Assembly: GCA_963920765.1 (NCBI GenBank)
Contig: OY987249.1
Coordinates: forward strand, 436,501-500,500
Origin: Ulota crispa
Taxonomy: Eukaryota > Streptophyta > Bryopsida > Orthotrichales > Orthotrichaceae
Length of the DNA stretch: 64,000 nt
Reading direction: 5' to 3'
Part shown: in pieces, positions 1 through 10,513 of the stretch
Layout: every line of letters starts with the position of its first letter
Position numbering within the stretch: position 1 is the stretch's first letter
Position numbers and translations under genes: made by a program
The notes under the pieces: model-generated
Told to the model about the DNA's origin: nothing
Seen by the model: only the letters and a program-made list of their open reading frames with translations
Databases searched by the model: none

Positions 1-1481
1 AAGTAGAGGATAAAGTTCATTAAACTTTAGGTGAATAGTGAATGAATAGTGGCTTAAAGGGCCCTTGCTAAACATAGTAAGATAAAGTGTCTTGAGAGGG
101 TTTTGAAAGGGGCTTCAACACTTTTCATCCATTTTGAGCGTGTTGGAGTCACCGATGGAGATGCCCTAACTCCCCCTAATGGTAGAGTAGATTGTTTTGA
201 AACCAACAATTGTTGGCTTTGAAAAACATTTAAAAAAGATACAATGTTCTTACATTTGATTGGCTTGCACTTGTTTTAGAACAAAGTTCTAGAGGTAGCC
301 ATTTTAGATGAACCTATGAAACAAGAATGAGTCCAAATGAAGAATCCACATTTATATTGGTTAAAAAAGTCATTCTCAAGGAAAACAATTTTATTTTTTT
401 TTGTTTTTTTTTTTGCATTCTTCCTTATCCTTGTATTTGCACATATTGAGCTCAGTTTCTCAAGAAATTCCCCATATCTTACATGCTAAAATGCTTATTT
501 TAATGGTTTATGATGTTTCTACCTTATGGTATTATGATTACTGTCTAGAGTCCATATGGCATTTATAGTGATTCCATAAGAGCCAGTTCTAATGGGAACT
601 TGGCATACAGGTTCCTGCAATGAAGTTTAGGTGGCTGAGTGACTATTGCCTTTCTGTTGTGGCTTTTATGAATGTTTTGCCTTTCATAACATTTAGTAGC
701 CTGAAGAGAGGCTGCCTTTTCCTCTCTTCAAGTATCATCCACAAACTTCATCAAGACACCCAATTTGTTTATTTATTTATTTAATTAATTTTATTTATTT
801 ATTTGTTTTTTTCAAGAGTTTTATTCAAGTACTCAATTTTAGATACTTGCATAAGCATTCCTATATTCCTAGAATTCCTATAGTGGCTACTTTGGGTTTC
901 AAGTATTTTTCCAAAGCCTTAGCTTGGGTTGAAATCTAAAGGACAAACAAAGAAGGAAATCCATATACTCCTACAAGATTGGTTATCATAGACATAATAA
1001 TGTTTTAACATATGAAAAAATGTCTTGATGGGCATATAGATTACAAACTATGATTATTAAAAGGCAAAGACTCCAAGACACCTATCCCCATCTATGTTCC
1101 TTTCTTTTTTACATTACTTGTAAAAAACTTGGACATTAGCTACAATATACTTGTTGTGTCATGACAACACACTTAGACTATTCAAATATTCTATTCAAAA
1201 ATTGGTGAGTCACCTAAGACTCACTAGATTATGTTCTATAGACATAAGAGATTAAATTTATAACTCTTGTTAGCTAAGTACTACTTTTAGTACTCCAAAC
1301 ATTGAAAATGTTTGTAGCTTTTACTGATAAGAGCTAGTGAGATAAAATCCTGAGCCAATACCCTAATCAAAAGATTTGGGTGCTGATTGAGCCCCTAGAT
1401 CTGCTGCTCTTAAACTACAAGCAGTATACCTATTGATGAGGGCTACTAGTGAGATAAAAACTTTTTGAAAAAAAGGGCGGG
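1..1481. other. AT-rich intergenic DNA with transposon fragments
   Basis: No gene is visible. Around position 165 a sequence ends in GGAGATGCCC followed by TAA. This looks like an isolated right end of a PIF/Harbinger-type MITE, of the kind seen complete at 56303-57886. Positions 688-748 match 33374-33436 (see the separate repeat entry). The rest is low-complexity A/T-rich sequence with short T and TTTA runs. Confidence 0.5.
688..748 (+). repeat. Dispersed repeat, first half (copy of 33374-33436)
   Basis: The stretch beginning AACATTTAGTAGCCTGAAGA matches 33374 onward with few differences. At 33.4 kb this segment is followed within about 35 bases by the segment that here lies at 4491-4663. 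At this locus the two halves are therefore 3.7 kb apart, which suggests later insertions between them, one of them the pogo-like element at 1484-3285. Confidence 0.55.
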
Positions 1482-1483
1482 TA

Positions 1484-3285
1484 AGGTAGGAACACCCATA
1501 AGCATGGAACTAAGGGTTTAGAGATAGAGAAATCAATGGAACTAGAGTGGAAAAAATATTCTTATGTTAGGAAGTGGGAATGAGGATTTTTGGGTGTGGT
1601 TGCCAAATTTTCCAAACAAGCATGTGATCGTGAAATTTTTTGAAAACGCAAAATCACCATGTCCCATGCTCGTGTGTAGAGTGAGTTGAAATAGAAAGTC
1701 AGTGACACTTTAACTGCCTTGATTGCATCAAAAATCGTACAAAGAGTTACTGGAACAGTTGCTTCTAGCACCAAAAATTGTCAATTAAGTGCTAAAAAAT
1801 ACCGCTATAAAGGTAACAAGAAACTCCAGGTAGTCGGATGTAGGAGCAACAGCACAAACCCTACGAGCAGTGCCTTGAGAACCAGAAATCGTGGGGCAAA
1901 GGATGGAAACTAGCAGTGTTAGACACTCATTGACTTTGGTGGGTGTAGGGTTCCACGAGGTTTGCGTCTCCTTCTTCTCGCACGTTGGTCACCTGTGGGC
2001 GACACACGTAGGCCCTGCCGTTGACGCCGCGCTTGTTTGAAGCTTGGCAATTAGGATGCAAAGCGCGCCATGCCATAGTTAGCCGCTTGCACCACCACAA
2101 GGAGGGGTTGGTTCTTCAAATTTTGCTAGTAAGCCTGCCAACATTTTGAATTTCTTCCTCTGCTCCACCGATATGTCTACATTTGCTAGGTTCTCCTTTC
2201 CTACGTGATCGAGCTCGCTCCGTGGCTTTTCGTTGTTTTTCACTCTCCTTCTCTGCTCGCTTTCTCTCTTATTGAAGTCGCTTAATCACCTTCTCCGCCT
2301 ACTTGCATGCCTTGTCTTGCCCGCGTTGAGCTCTCTTTTGTTCCATCAAAATTTTCCAATCCTCTCGCGCTTTAGCCACGTCCAATTTTTTTTTTGCCTT
2401 AAGAGTCATTGCCGTAATGTATTCATCAGAGGTCATAATGATTGATTTTGAGTAATCGATTAGAGGCTCTGCAATTTGTGGTCGGCTTATACGCTGCACC
2501 CTTGATAAAGCAAATATGTTAGGTATGTTGGCTGCGGGAACATCCTCTTCTCCAGAGTTAGAGTCACGGCAATCACCTCCTGCAGAATCGGAGTCGAAGT
2601 TTTCTTCAACAAAATATTGACGGTGCTATTGCGGCTTTGAAGGCGACATCGCTTGAAGGTCAATGGTGGCATCTCGCTGCTGGTCAAAGAAGTAGCCTGG
2701 TTGGTCAGAGAAGGAGTCCAACTGCCTTGGTAGAAATAAGAGACGTTGCGCATGCACAATTGAATCTCCCTCTAGCTAGGACAACAACTCTAGTTGAGAG
2801 AGAGGGACTGACTCTACTTGTGAGTGTGGGAAGACCTCTGACTGCATCTGCAAGATCCCGCTTGGTTGCAGCATGGATGTATTATTTTGATTATGGTTTG
2901 TTGTTGTTTCTTGAGGAGGTGTGACATGGTCATCCTCTTCATTGCAGTCAACGTTATCTTCTTTGCAATCCACGTAGCAGGCACTGGGTTTAATGTATTT
3001 AGCCATGGCAGTAGGATCTAGTGGCCAAATACTAGTTGCAGCAAATCCCTTCTTGATTTTGCCTACTGTAAGTGCATTTTTTAATCCTATAGAAACCCAT
3101 TCTGCTAGATCCTCTTTCCTTGTGTACTGCTCTTAAATCCAATGCACGTGCTACCTAATTCTGGCTTAATTATCACACATACCCGTGATTTTCTGACAGA
3201 TGCAAAAGAGACCACAAATTACAGTTATGGGTGAAATTATAGGCCATGCCCATGGGGACATCCACGCTTATGGATGTTCCTACCT
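1484..3285 (-). mobile_element. pogo-like (Tc1/mariner) element, decayed, TA target duplication
   Basis: The ends are inverted repeats. The left end begins AGGTAGGAACACCCATAAGC, and the right end read backwards begins AGGTAGGAACATCCATAAGC. The dinucleotide TA sits directly outside both ends (1482-1483 and 3286-3287), as expected for Tc1/mariner elements. Inside, on the minus strand, is the C-terminal part of a DDE transposase of the pogo/jerky (CENP-B-like) type, described separately. At 1.8 kb the element is too short for a complete transposase, so it is an internally deleted copy. A second element with the same end type lies at 27894-29070. Confidence 0.65.
2297..3145 (-). pseudogene. C-terminal remnant of a pogo-type DDE transposase
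   Basis: Reading the minus strand from about 3140, the frame gives AEWVSIGLKNALTVG, then KKGFAATSIWPLDPTAM, then an acidic Asp/Glu-rich stretch. The motif 'gly-phe-x-x-x-(gly/ser)-ile-trp-pro-(leu/phe)-(asp/asn)-pro' is typical of the end of the DDE-1 domain in pogo/jerky transposases. After a stop, a second open segment (from about 2620 down to 2299) continues with LIDYSKSIIMTSDEYITAM and a Lys/Glu-rich helix, which resembles the usual C-terminal tail of these proteins. The catalytic core and the CENP-B-type DNA-binding domain are absent, and stops break the frame. I infer a dead internal-deletion copy. Confidence 0.55.
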
Positions 3286-3287
3286 TA

Positions 3288-5400
3288 CCCTCACGGTGCT
3301 TTTTTGGCTAGTCTCTTTTGCTAGGCATGAGGGTTTGCTTACCTTTTGGGAGCTCTCGCAAGTCTAAGCAACGCTTTAAGCTTACACTTTGAGTAAACAA
3401 TTCACAGTACACTATGGCTCTGTGAGTAGTAGGGACTTGTGGCAGGTACCGCCTCTGAACGCTGTCGGAGTTTTTGAACATAACCTCCAGCTGCCACACA
3501 AACAAACAGTTCACAGGTTTTTCTTGCTTTATGAATGAAATGCTTTGCTTATAGTATTGATGCTTTGTTTCCTTTTTATACCTTGCAAAAACAATAGCAA
3601 AAGTTATTGGGCTGAAGACACCTCGTGCATCCTCACTAACTAAACATTGGCTTGTTTTGTTTTTGGGACGCGCACATGTGAGACCCATAACCTCTTGATG
3701 GAATTGACAACCCAAGCTTCATACTATGCAGCTATTCTCAACCCTTTCTCTCAATTCATTTCTTTCAAGTTTTGTCAAAATACTGCATTTTTTTTTCTCA
3801 AAACTCTTGTTTTCCCAATGAGTGAGCTTATAGGAACTGGGTGATGCTCTACGGAGCGATTTAAAATCAGGACGATAGAAGCACTCCTATACTCTCTAGT
3901 ATTATGGAGCTGCTATGTAGAAAACAGAAAAAGTAAACACACGAACACTTTGTACTGGATACCCTTCCACTTTTTGCATAACAACAAAGGGTGTCGGACC
4001 TTGGTCAAGCACTGGTACTACCAGACAGATCCTTGGTTTTCTCAAGGAGATTTATATATAGCCACTAAAACTATGCTCATACACAGTTTCGTGAGTATCT
4101 CTGTTTGTAAACAGACTATATACACAGACTGGGCTTATAATACACTCAACTCAGTTGAGGAGTGCTCGGTTTTCTCAAATAAATGATTGCTGTAGTAAAA
4201 AAGTATAGTGAATTCTCTCTTCTCGATACCACAAAGGATCGAGTTCTAAAGGAATTCACTGAAATTCTCAAATTTATACTATTTGTACCACCTGATCTTG
4301 ATTCTGATAAAGTTGGGACAGGATTACGACATAACTGGATAAAGCTTGTAAAGTAACAAGCATTGCTGGTTCAAAAAGTGAGACCTAATCTAGGAAACAA
4401 TTTGCTTTAAACAAACTAAAGATTCATTTGAGCCTGAAAAGTACAAGAAAGTGCCTAGATAATGGGATGTACCAAAAAAGCATTAATTATTTTGACATGG
4501 TTGGGCCCCACATCAATGTATGTGCATTAAACTGAGCCTCTCTTTCATAAACTCTCTGACAAATTCAGACAAGTGTCCTCTTAGCTATTGATGGATGTGG
4601 AATATTCCACACTCTTTAGTTGGAGGGAGGGCAAGCTTGCTGAGTGCTACTGAATGATATGTTATTGGCCCAATGTTGACCTACATTGGGAAACTTCAAA
4701 GAACTTTTGTTTTGCAAAATCATGATGCTTTTTGGAGTTTTTTTTCTTAGTGAGCACTGAATGTTTGGTCCCACCTATTGCTGTAGGCAAAGAATCAAAT
4801 TCATCATTGGGAAATGCAGTGCTTCTTGTTTCTAGTGTTGACCACTTGTTTTCCTCATTTGTCCAACTAGGCAAAGTAATGTTCAACCAATAACAAGTTT
4901 CCTTGTTTGCAAAAGCAAGATGATTTTTTTATTGTTGATTATTCAACTTGGACTTGGTTTAGTCTAACAATTGGCCAAAAATTTCTCAAACATGATTGGT
5001 TGAAATATGGCTTTTGCCTGTTGCAAGATTTAGATTGAGGGTTTGTCTGGTACTTTAACATCGATGTTCACCAACCAATATGGCCACGTCAACGGCCAAG
5101 ATAGTGAAGTTTTGAAGCTTGCTCCAAGGGTGGTACCAAACTTGTCTGGTAGAAGTACACTCTTGGATGATACACAATGACATGGAAAAGTTTCTGGCGG
5201 AGGAACCACCGATAGGGGTGCCAATTTTGCTACTTCGTCCGGCCACTAGTTTTAACCAAGCCATACTAACAAGTTAAAAAGAGGTAGTGTTTGAAGAAGT
5301 TGGCTATAGACAAAATAGAAATTTTGTTGTATTGAGAATGATATTTTGGCAAGTCCATGCATTAGTTCTTCTCTTTTCATCCAAAAGTTTGACTAACTCA
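3288..5400. other. Intergenic DNA, no recognised gene
   Basis: The only notable open frame is 135 codons on the minus strand (3308-3715). I do not recognise it, and it has no clear splice or domain context. Positions 4491-4663 are the second half of a dispersed repeat (separate entry). The rest is AT-rich without recognisable coding structure. Confidence 0.4.
4491..4663 (+). repeat. Dispersed repeat, second half (copy of 33467-33640)
   Basis: The stretch starting TTTGACATGGTTGGGCCCCA and ending near CTACTGAATGATATGTTATT matches 33467-33640 in the same orientation over about 170 bases. Both copies contain the palindromic GTGGAATATTCCACAC motif. Its partner segment at this locus is 688-748. 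Confidence 0.6.
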
Positions 5401-5774
5401 TTCTTCTGCAATATGAGTGGAGATGCTCTAAATAATGGACCTGGGTTGCTAAACTGTGAACATGGAGCAATGAGCGTTGATTGTTGAGCAGTGAGTGTTG
5501 AGCAATGGGCAGACTTTTCATGAAAATTTGAAATTTGAAATCATATTTTAGGGAGTTTCACATAATTGTAAGTAGACAAAAGTGATCACTATATGAATAA
5601 AAAAATGGATGATGATTGAAGTTCATCCATTGAAACAAACAAATGAAAAAACATATTGGATGAATGAAAATTGAAATGAACAAATGTAAATGAAAAGAGG
5701 ACAACAAATATGATAAAAACCCGTTTAAAAAGATAAATCACAAATACAAATCAAGGCAATAGATTTTGTTTTTG

Positions 5775-6245
5775 TGTTCTAGGACCCTCCTTGGAATCTG
5801 GAGGCCTAATTTTGGTGGTTTTGGATGTTGTGGAGTCCTGTTCAGAATCCAAAAAGCACTTCTAAAAATAGTTTTTTTTTTTTTTTTGGATCTCATTTTT
5901 GTGTTCTAAGATCTTCTTTGGAATGTGAAGGCTCACTTTTGGCGGTTTTGGATGTTATAAAGTGCTCTTTGGACCTCCTCAGAACCTGGAGGCTCACCTT
6001 TGGTGATTTTAGATGTTGTAAAGTGCACCTCAAAATTTGAGGAACACTTTACAACATCCAAAATCACCAAAAGTGAGCCTCTAGGTTCCGAGGAGGGTTT
6101 TAGAATACAAAAACGAGATCAAAAAAAAAAATATATGTATATATATATTTAGAAGTACTCCTTGGATTTTGAGGAGGCCTATACAACATCCAAAACCACC
6201 AAAATTGGGCCTCTAGATTCAAAGGAGGGTCTTAGAATACAAAAA
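5775..6245. repeat. Foldback with short internally repeated arms
   Basis: The left arm (about 5775-6030) holds three variants of a unit of the form 'cctccTTGGAAtctggaggc...TTTTGGTGGTTTTGGATGTT'. The right arm (about 6045-6245) holds reverse-complement copies, such as AACATCCAAAACCACCAAAA. The axis is near 6040 at CAAAATTTG. The arms are interrupted by A and T runs and an (AT)n stretch at 6130. It looks like a foldback element or a decayed MITE. No terminal duplication is clear. Confidence 0.6.
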
Positions 6246-6249
6246 AGTA

Positions 6250-8719
6250 ACCCGAAAAAAAACAAAAAACAACTTTTCAACAAAAAATAAATAAATAAAA
6301 AGTTAAAAAAAAATAACACGTATCCAAATTCTATGTCGTTATCTCATTTGCTGGATGATATTTCGATGAATGATTGGATGAATGATGGAATGAATGTTTT
6401 TGAATATGGATGACTAAAATTCATTTTTCATCCAATCTAAAATTCTTTGTATATGCGTAAAATATAATTTCATCGTTGTTCTGATGGAGATCTCTTCATC
6501 ATGTAGATACTCATTATTTATTTATGTTTGTGTTGATTTCAATAAATCAATAGTTGTGGCAAAAGAGGTGGTCGTGGTGAGGACCACGGTTTGGTGATAG
6601 CGCAGCGGCCATAAATTCCAGTGCACTGCGCCATCTTGTCATATGTACAGCTCAGGGGGATAGGTAGTGGGTTAGCTGGGTTAATTTCTTGCCTTACTAG
6701 TTGCCAAGCCGTAGGCCGCCATCACCGCTTGACAAGTCCAATGGAATTCGAATCCAGACCGGCGAGCAGTCAGAGACAATTGCTTCTTCAATCAACCAAG
6801 TTTACGATTGAGCGACTGAAAATAAGCGTTTGACGCTATTATATGTCCGCAAGGGCACGTGGCTATTTTACAGTGGTATTTATTTTGTAATTTAATCATT
6901 TTTATATGTTTATTTAGATGTTTTGATAGGCTCATATATTTTGTCTTTGTTTGAATAAAAAATATTAAGAATTTAAAAGTGAATAAGAAATGTGTGAAAG
7001 GAAAAGGGATTTAACATCTATGGTAGGGTTAAGATAGAGAGGAGCATGGGCTGATGTATCCCACCTCCTTACATTAGATAGGGTCAAAATTAAGGAGGAA
7101 AGATTCCTAGTTGTTGGAAATTAGTGTATGAGTATTGGTGAAAAAAAAGAAAAAATTTCAAAACTTTGATATGAGAGAATTTTTTGTGTATACATGATTT
7201 TGAACTAAAATTTTAAGAAGTTGTTCTTCATGTGATTACATTTCTAAAATGAGTTTACAAGTTTGATTTGGAGTTGTGATGCAAAAGTTATGAGTGTTTG
7301 AATTTTGAAGCCAAAAAATCAAACTATGAAAAAAGGCTGAGACTTTGACAAGCCATAGCTTATGATCTGTATATCATTTTGCAACAAGATTTGAAAGAAG
7401 CGGTCATCTTACTCTTGGTTTTTTAGAAAGTCTTTAAACTTGAGCTTTGAAGCTTGGAGGAGAAAGTTATGAAGGTGTGAAGGATGGAGGTGGCTGCTCT
7501 TTTGTTATGAGAAGGCCAAAACTTTGAAGAGCTACAACTTTTGGACAATATGAATTTTTCTTTTCAAAATTTTAAAAATAATAGTTTCTTGTCATAACTT
7601 TCCAAATTGTCTTCAATCATTCCATTTGGAATCTTATTGAAGAAGCTATAATGTGTAGGAGTTGAAAGTTTGGATGCTCTCTATAAAATTGAAACCCACA
7701 CTTTGATTGATTAGAACTTTTGAACGGAGTTTTATTTTGAAGTGAAAATTTTAGGAGTTGTAGACAGTAATATCATTTTTTCAAATTGATATTATGTTTT
7801 TATGAGTAATGTGTAGAACAAAAGTTATAGAGATTTATAGAGGCAGTGTTTAGTTTGTAAAAAGGAAGAAGAACCACTATTTTGAACTCGTATAACTTTT
7901 GGACATTAGCTTAGATTGAGTTGAAATTTAGAGGGATGTTTGAGGATTAGAAGAGCTTTTCAAATTGCTATTACATTTAGCAATTAAATCTTTGAACCAT
8001 CTGTGGCATTAGAAAAGAGGTTGCAATTTTTTAGGACTTGTTATTTGTGATTTTCCTCATTGTTTTTATTAAAACATGAAGACTTGAAAACATGAAAACT
8101 GAAGATCTGAAAAGTGAAAATCAAGATTGAAGATAATTTTAGTCAGCAATGCACAATCGCAGCGAGACACCCTGCGTGTTCCCAAAGCGCGCTCTTCTCA
8201 ACTCGACACCATTTTTACCTTTTTAATTATTATTTGGACATTAAATGAATTTATAAAAGCCCTTTTCTTCCAAGTTCAATTAGTAATTTGTCAATTTTAT
8301 TTGTTTTCATTACTAAATTTTGGCACTATTTATTGTTTTTAAAAAAAATTAATAAAATATGAATTTTCATTGCTCAAATCCAACTGCTCACTACTCTACG
8401 TTCAACACTCATTGCTCGCCGCTCACACCTTAGCATTGCTGAGTAATGGACCTATTCGGTGTAGAAGGACCTGCCTCACCTAATCTGTAAAAAGAAGTGG
8501 GTAACGGCTCCATTGGAGCTGCTCTAACTCCATAATGCCTAATGCCCTAATCAACCTATATTGGATTATTTTTCAACATCCATGTTTCTTTTTGTTTCAT
8601 ACAATTATTTTTAAGATTCTTGTATTGCTTTCCTCAAGTGTATATGATATAGATTATCAAAACCCAGCTTTGCAAATATTCTATAGTTGAAAATAATAAT
8701 CCATTGTATTTCAAGGATA
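6250..8719. other. AT-rich intergenic DNA with a possible SINE-like segment
   Basis: No gene is recognised. At 6590-6760 a GC-richer segment carries a sequence like an RNA polymerase III A box (GATAGCGCAGCGG) and, about 150 bases later, one like a B box (ATTCGAATCC). From about 7090 to 8000 the sequence repeatedly shows variants of AAAAGTTATGAG and CAACTTTTGGAC at irregular spacing, a texture also found in the TTAA-flanked elements elsewhere. Near 8525 the sequence GGAGCTGCTC followed by TAA resembles a Harbinger-type MITE end. Confidence 0.35.
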
Positions 8720-9005
8720 GGGTTTGGCATCTTCTAAAAATTTTAAGTTAAAAAAGTTCAAAGTCAAATCAAATAGTCATGCAAAGCTCAAAAAAATTTG
8801 TTTTTAACACTTTAAACTCAAATATCCTGCAATTTGAGCAGTCAAAGTTTTTCATTGTTTTAACACATTCTTATACTAGTCTTGTACAAGATCCTATGGT
8901 CAAATATGCAAAACGACCAAATTCAAGTTTTTTTGCTCTTTGCCATAGAAGTGGCAATTTTGAAAGACTTTTGACAATTGAATAAAGGCCATGGTTCTTT
9001 AGGGG
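8720..9005 (+). mobile_element. piggyBac-like MITE, right end only (5'-truncated)
   Basis: The sequence up to TTCTTTAGGGG at 9005, followed by TTAA (9006-9009), matches the right half of the complete TTAA-flanked element at 41066-41986. For example, GTACAAGATCCTATGGT and TTTGCCATAGAA are shared. No left end is visible, so this copy appears truncated. Confidence 0.6.
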
Positions 9006-9318
9006 TTAAATGATCATATGACAAATATGAAATTTATTCTTTTTTTCTTTATGAAATCCCAAACATGATACAATGTGGTGGATTTGAGAAAAAGTGAAGT
9101 GGATTTAACAAATCCCTTGAAGTATGGGTACAAGCAAATTACCCTATTATCACTAGGCTTTAATTCAATAACAAATTCAAAAAGCTATAATACACCAAAT
9201 GCCATGAATAGGATACTATATAAAAGAGAATTGAGTCAAGGTTTTGTATCAAGTTTCAAAATCTTAGATGAGTGAAGTGTGTGTTAGTTATCAGGGTTTC
9301 AATGAGGTAAGGTCAAGG

Positions 9319-9477
9319 TTAAAACACCATACAAAGTAAGTTGGGGAAAAATGCAATTTTGAGACTTTTGGATTTTGTGTTTTTTAAAGTGCATTTAGTG
9401 AATTTTTTTCAAAAAATACAAATTCCAAAAGTTCCAAAAGTGCATTTTTCTCCAATTTACTTAATATGGTGTTTTAA
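9319..9477. mobile_element. Short hairpin MITE (AACACCATA family)
   Basis: The left end reads TTAAAACACCATACAAAGTA and the right end is its near complement, TTACTTAATATGGTGTTTTAA. The middle also pairs, giving a single hairpin of about 159 bases. Two other copies of the same ends occur at 31500-31615 and 53993-54250. I cannot assign the superfamily. Confidence 0.6.
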
Positions 9478-10513
9478 GCTTAAATTTAATATTGCCCTTT
9501 TATCACTTCTTTAGAGAGTTTGGTTGTTATACGTAATCATATTTTGTCATTTTCATCTTTGGCCTTCTCCTTCCTTTCCTTGGCCTTTGTGGTCATTCAC
9601 AAGTGCTAGCTAAGTTGACAATTTTTAGTTGTTTTTGGTAATTTGCAATAGGCATTGCTATCGCTAAGGCATTGGGGCAATAAGTTATATCAATGTCTAT
9701 TTGAGGTCTTCACAGCTAATATGCTTTATCTTTACCAAATTTTGGCTAGAAAAAGAATTGCACTATTAACCCTTTAGGGACCGGTCGACCCAAATCTGGT
9801 CGTTTTTGGTGCTTTTCTGATTCTACATTGAGTTATGATACAAATCTTGGTACAACTATAAAGAAACGGTTGTGGGAATTAGTCTAATGCATGCAGTTGG
9901 CTTTACATCAGCATCAGATGAGCTGTCATTTGAAAATGGGAAAGAATAAGATTTGGGAGGGGTGGGTGAAAATATATGTTCTAGTGTACAAAAGATGGCC
10001 ACGAAAGTAAAAGAAGGCGTATTGTACGTCTTGACCCGTCGTTCGCAGCTCTCATCGAGAACAACGAATTTCGGTGGGGAACTATGCCCGACCATTGCCT
10101 GCTACCTAGTTGGCAGCTGCAGGGGAGGCGACGCGAGCAACGGTTTACGGTATCCAAGGAGCACCTTCAAGCGTGAAGGTGAAGCTTGCCATAGTTTTCT
10201 GAAGCGCATCCAAGGTGGGAGAAAAATTTGAATCGGGGAGAGGGGGAGGGTGGTTGAACAGGGTCCTTTTTGGTTTGCAAGGGGTTCCGCGCACATGATG
10301 CGAGGGGAATTCTAAGGTTGTGATCAAGGCGCAGTGGAGGGAAACACCTACAGCTTGGAGCGTAGGGATATCTACTCCTAGCCTTTGAAGAGGAGCAGCC
10401 ATCTATAAACGCCGGCCGCTGACATTTTCCCGTAATTGCGAGGAGTGCCCAAGACGGCGTGCCTTTATAGTGGGAGATGGCAGTAGCAATAAAACAATCA
10501 GGAAGGCGCTGCG

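Noticed and set aside
3308-3715. 135-codon open frame on the minus strand
   Set aside because: No domain, no convincing splice sites and no link to the neighbouring element, whose end lies at 3285. Not reported as a gene.
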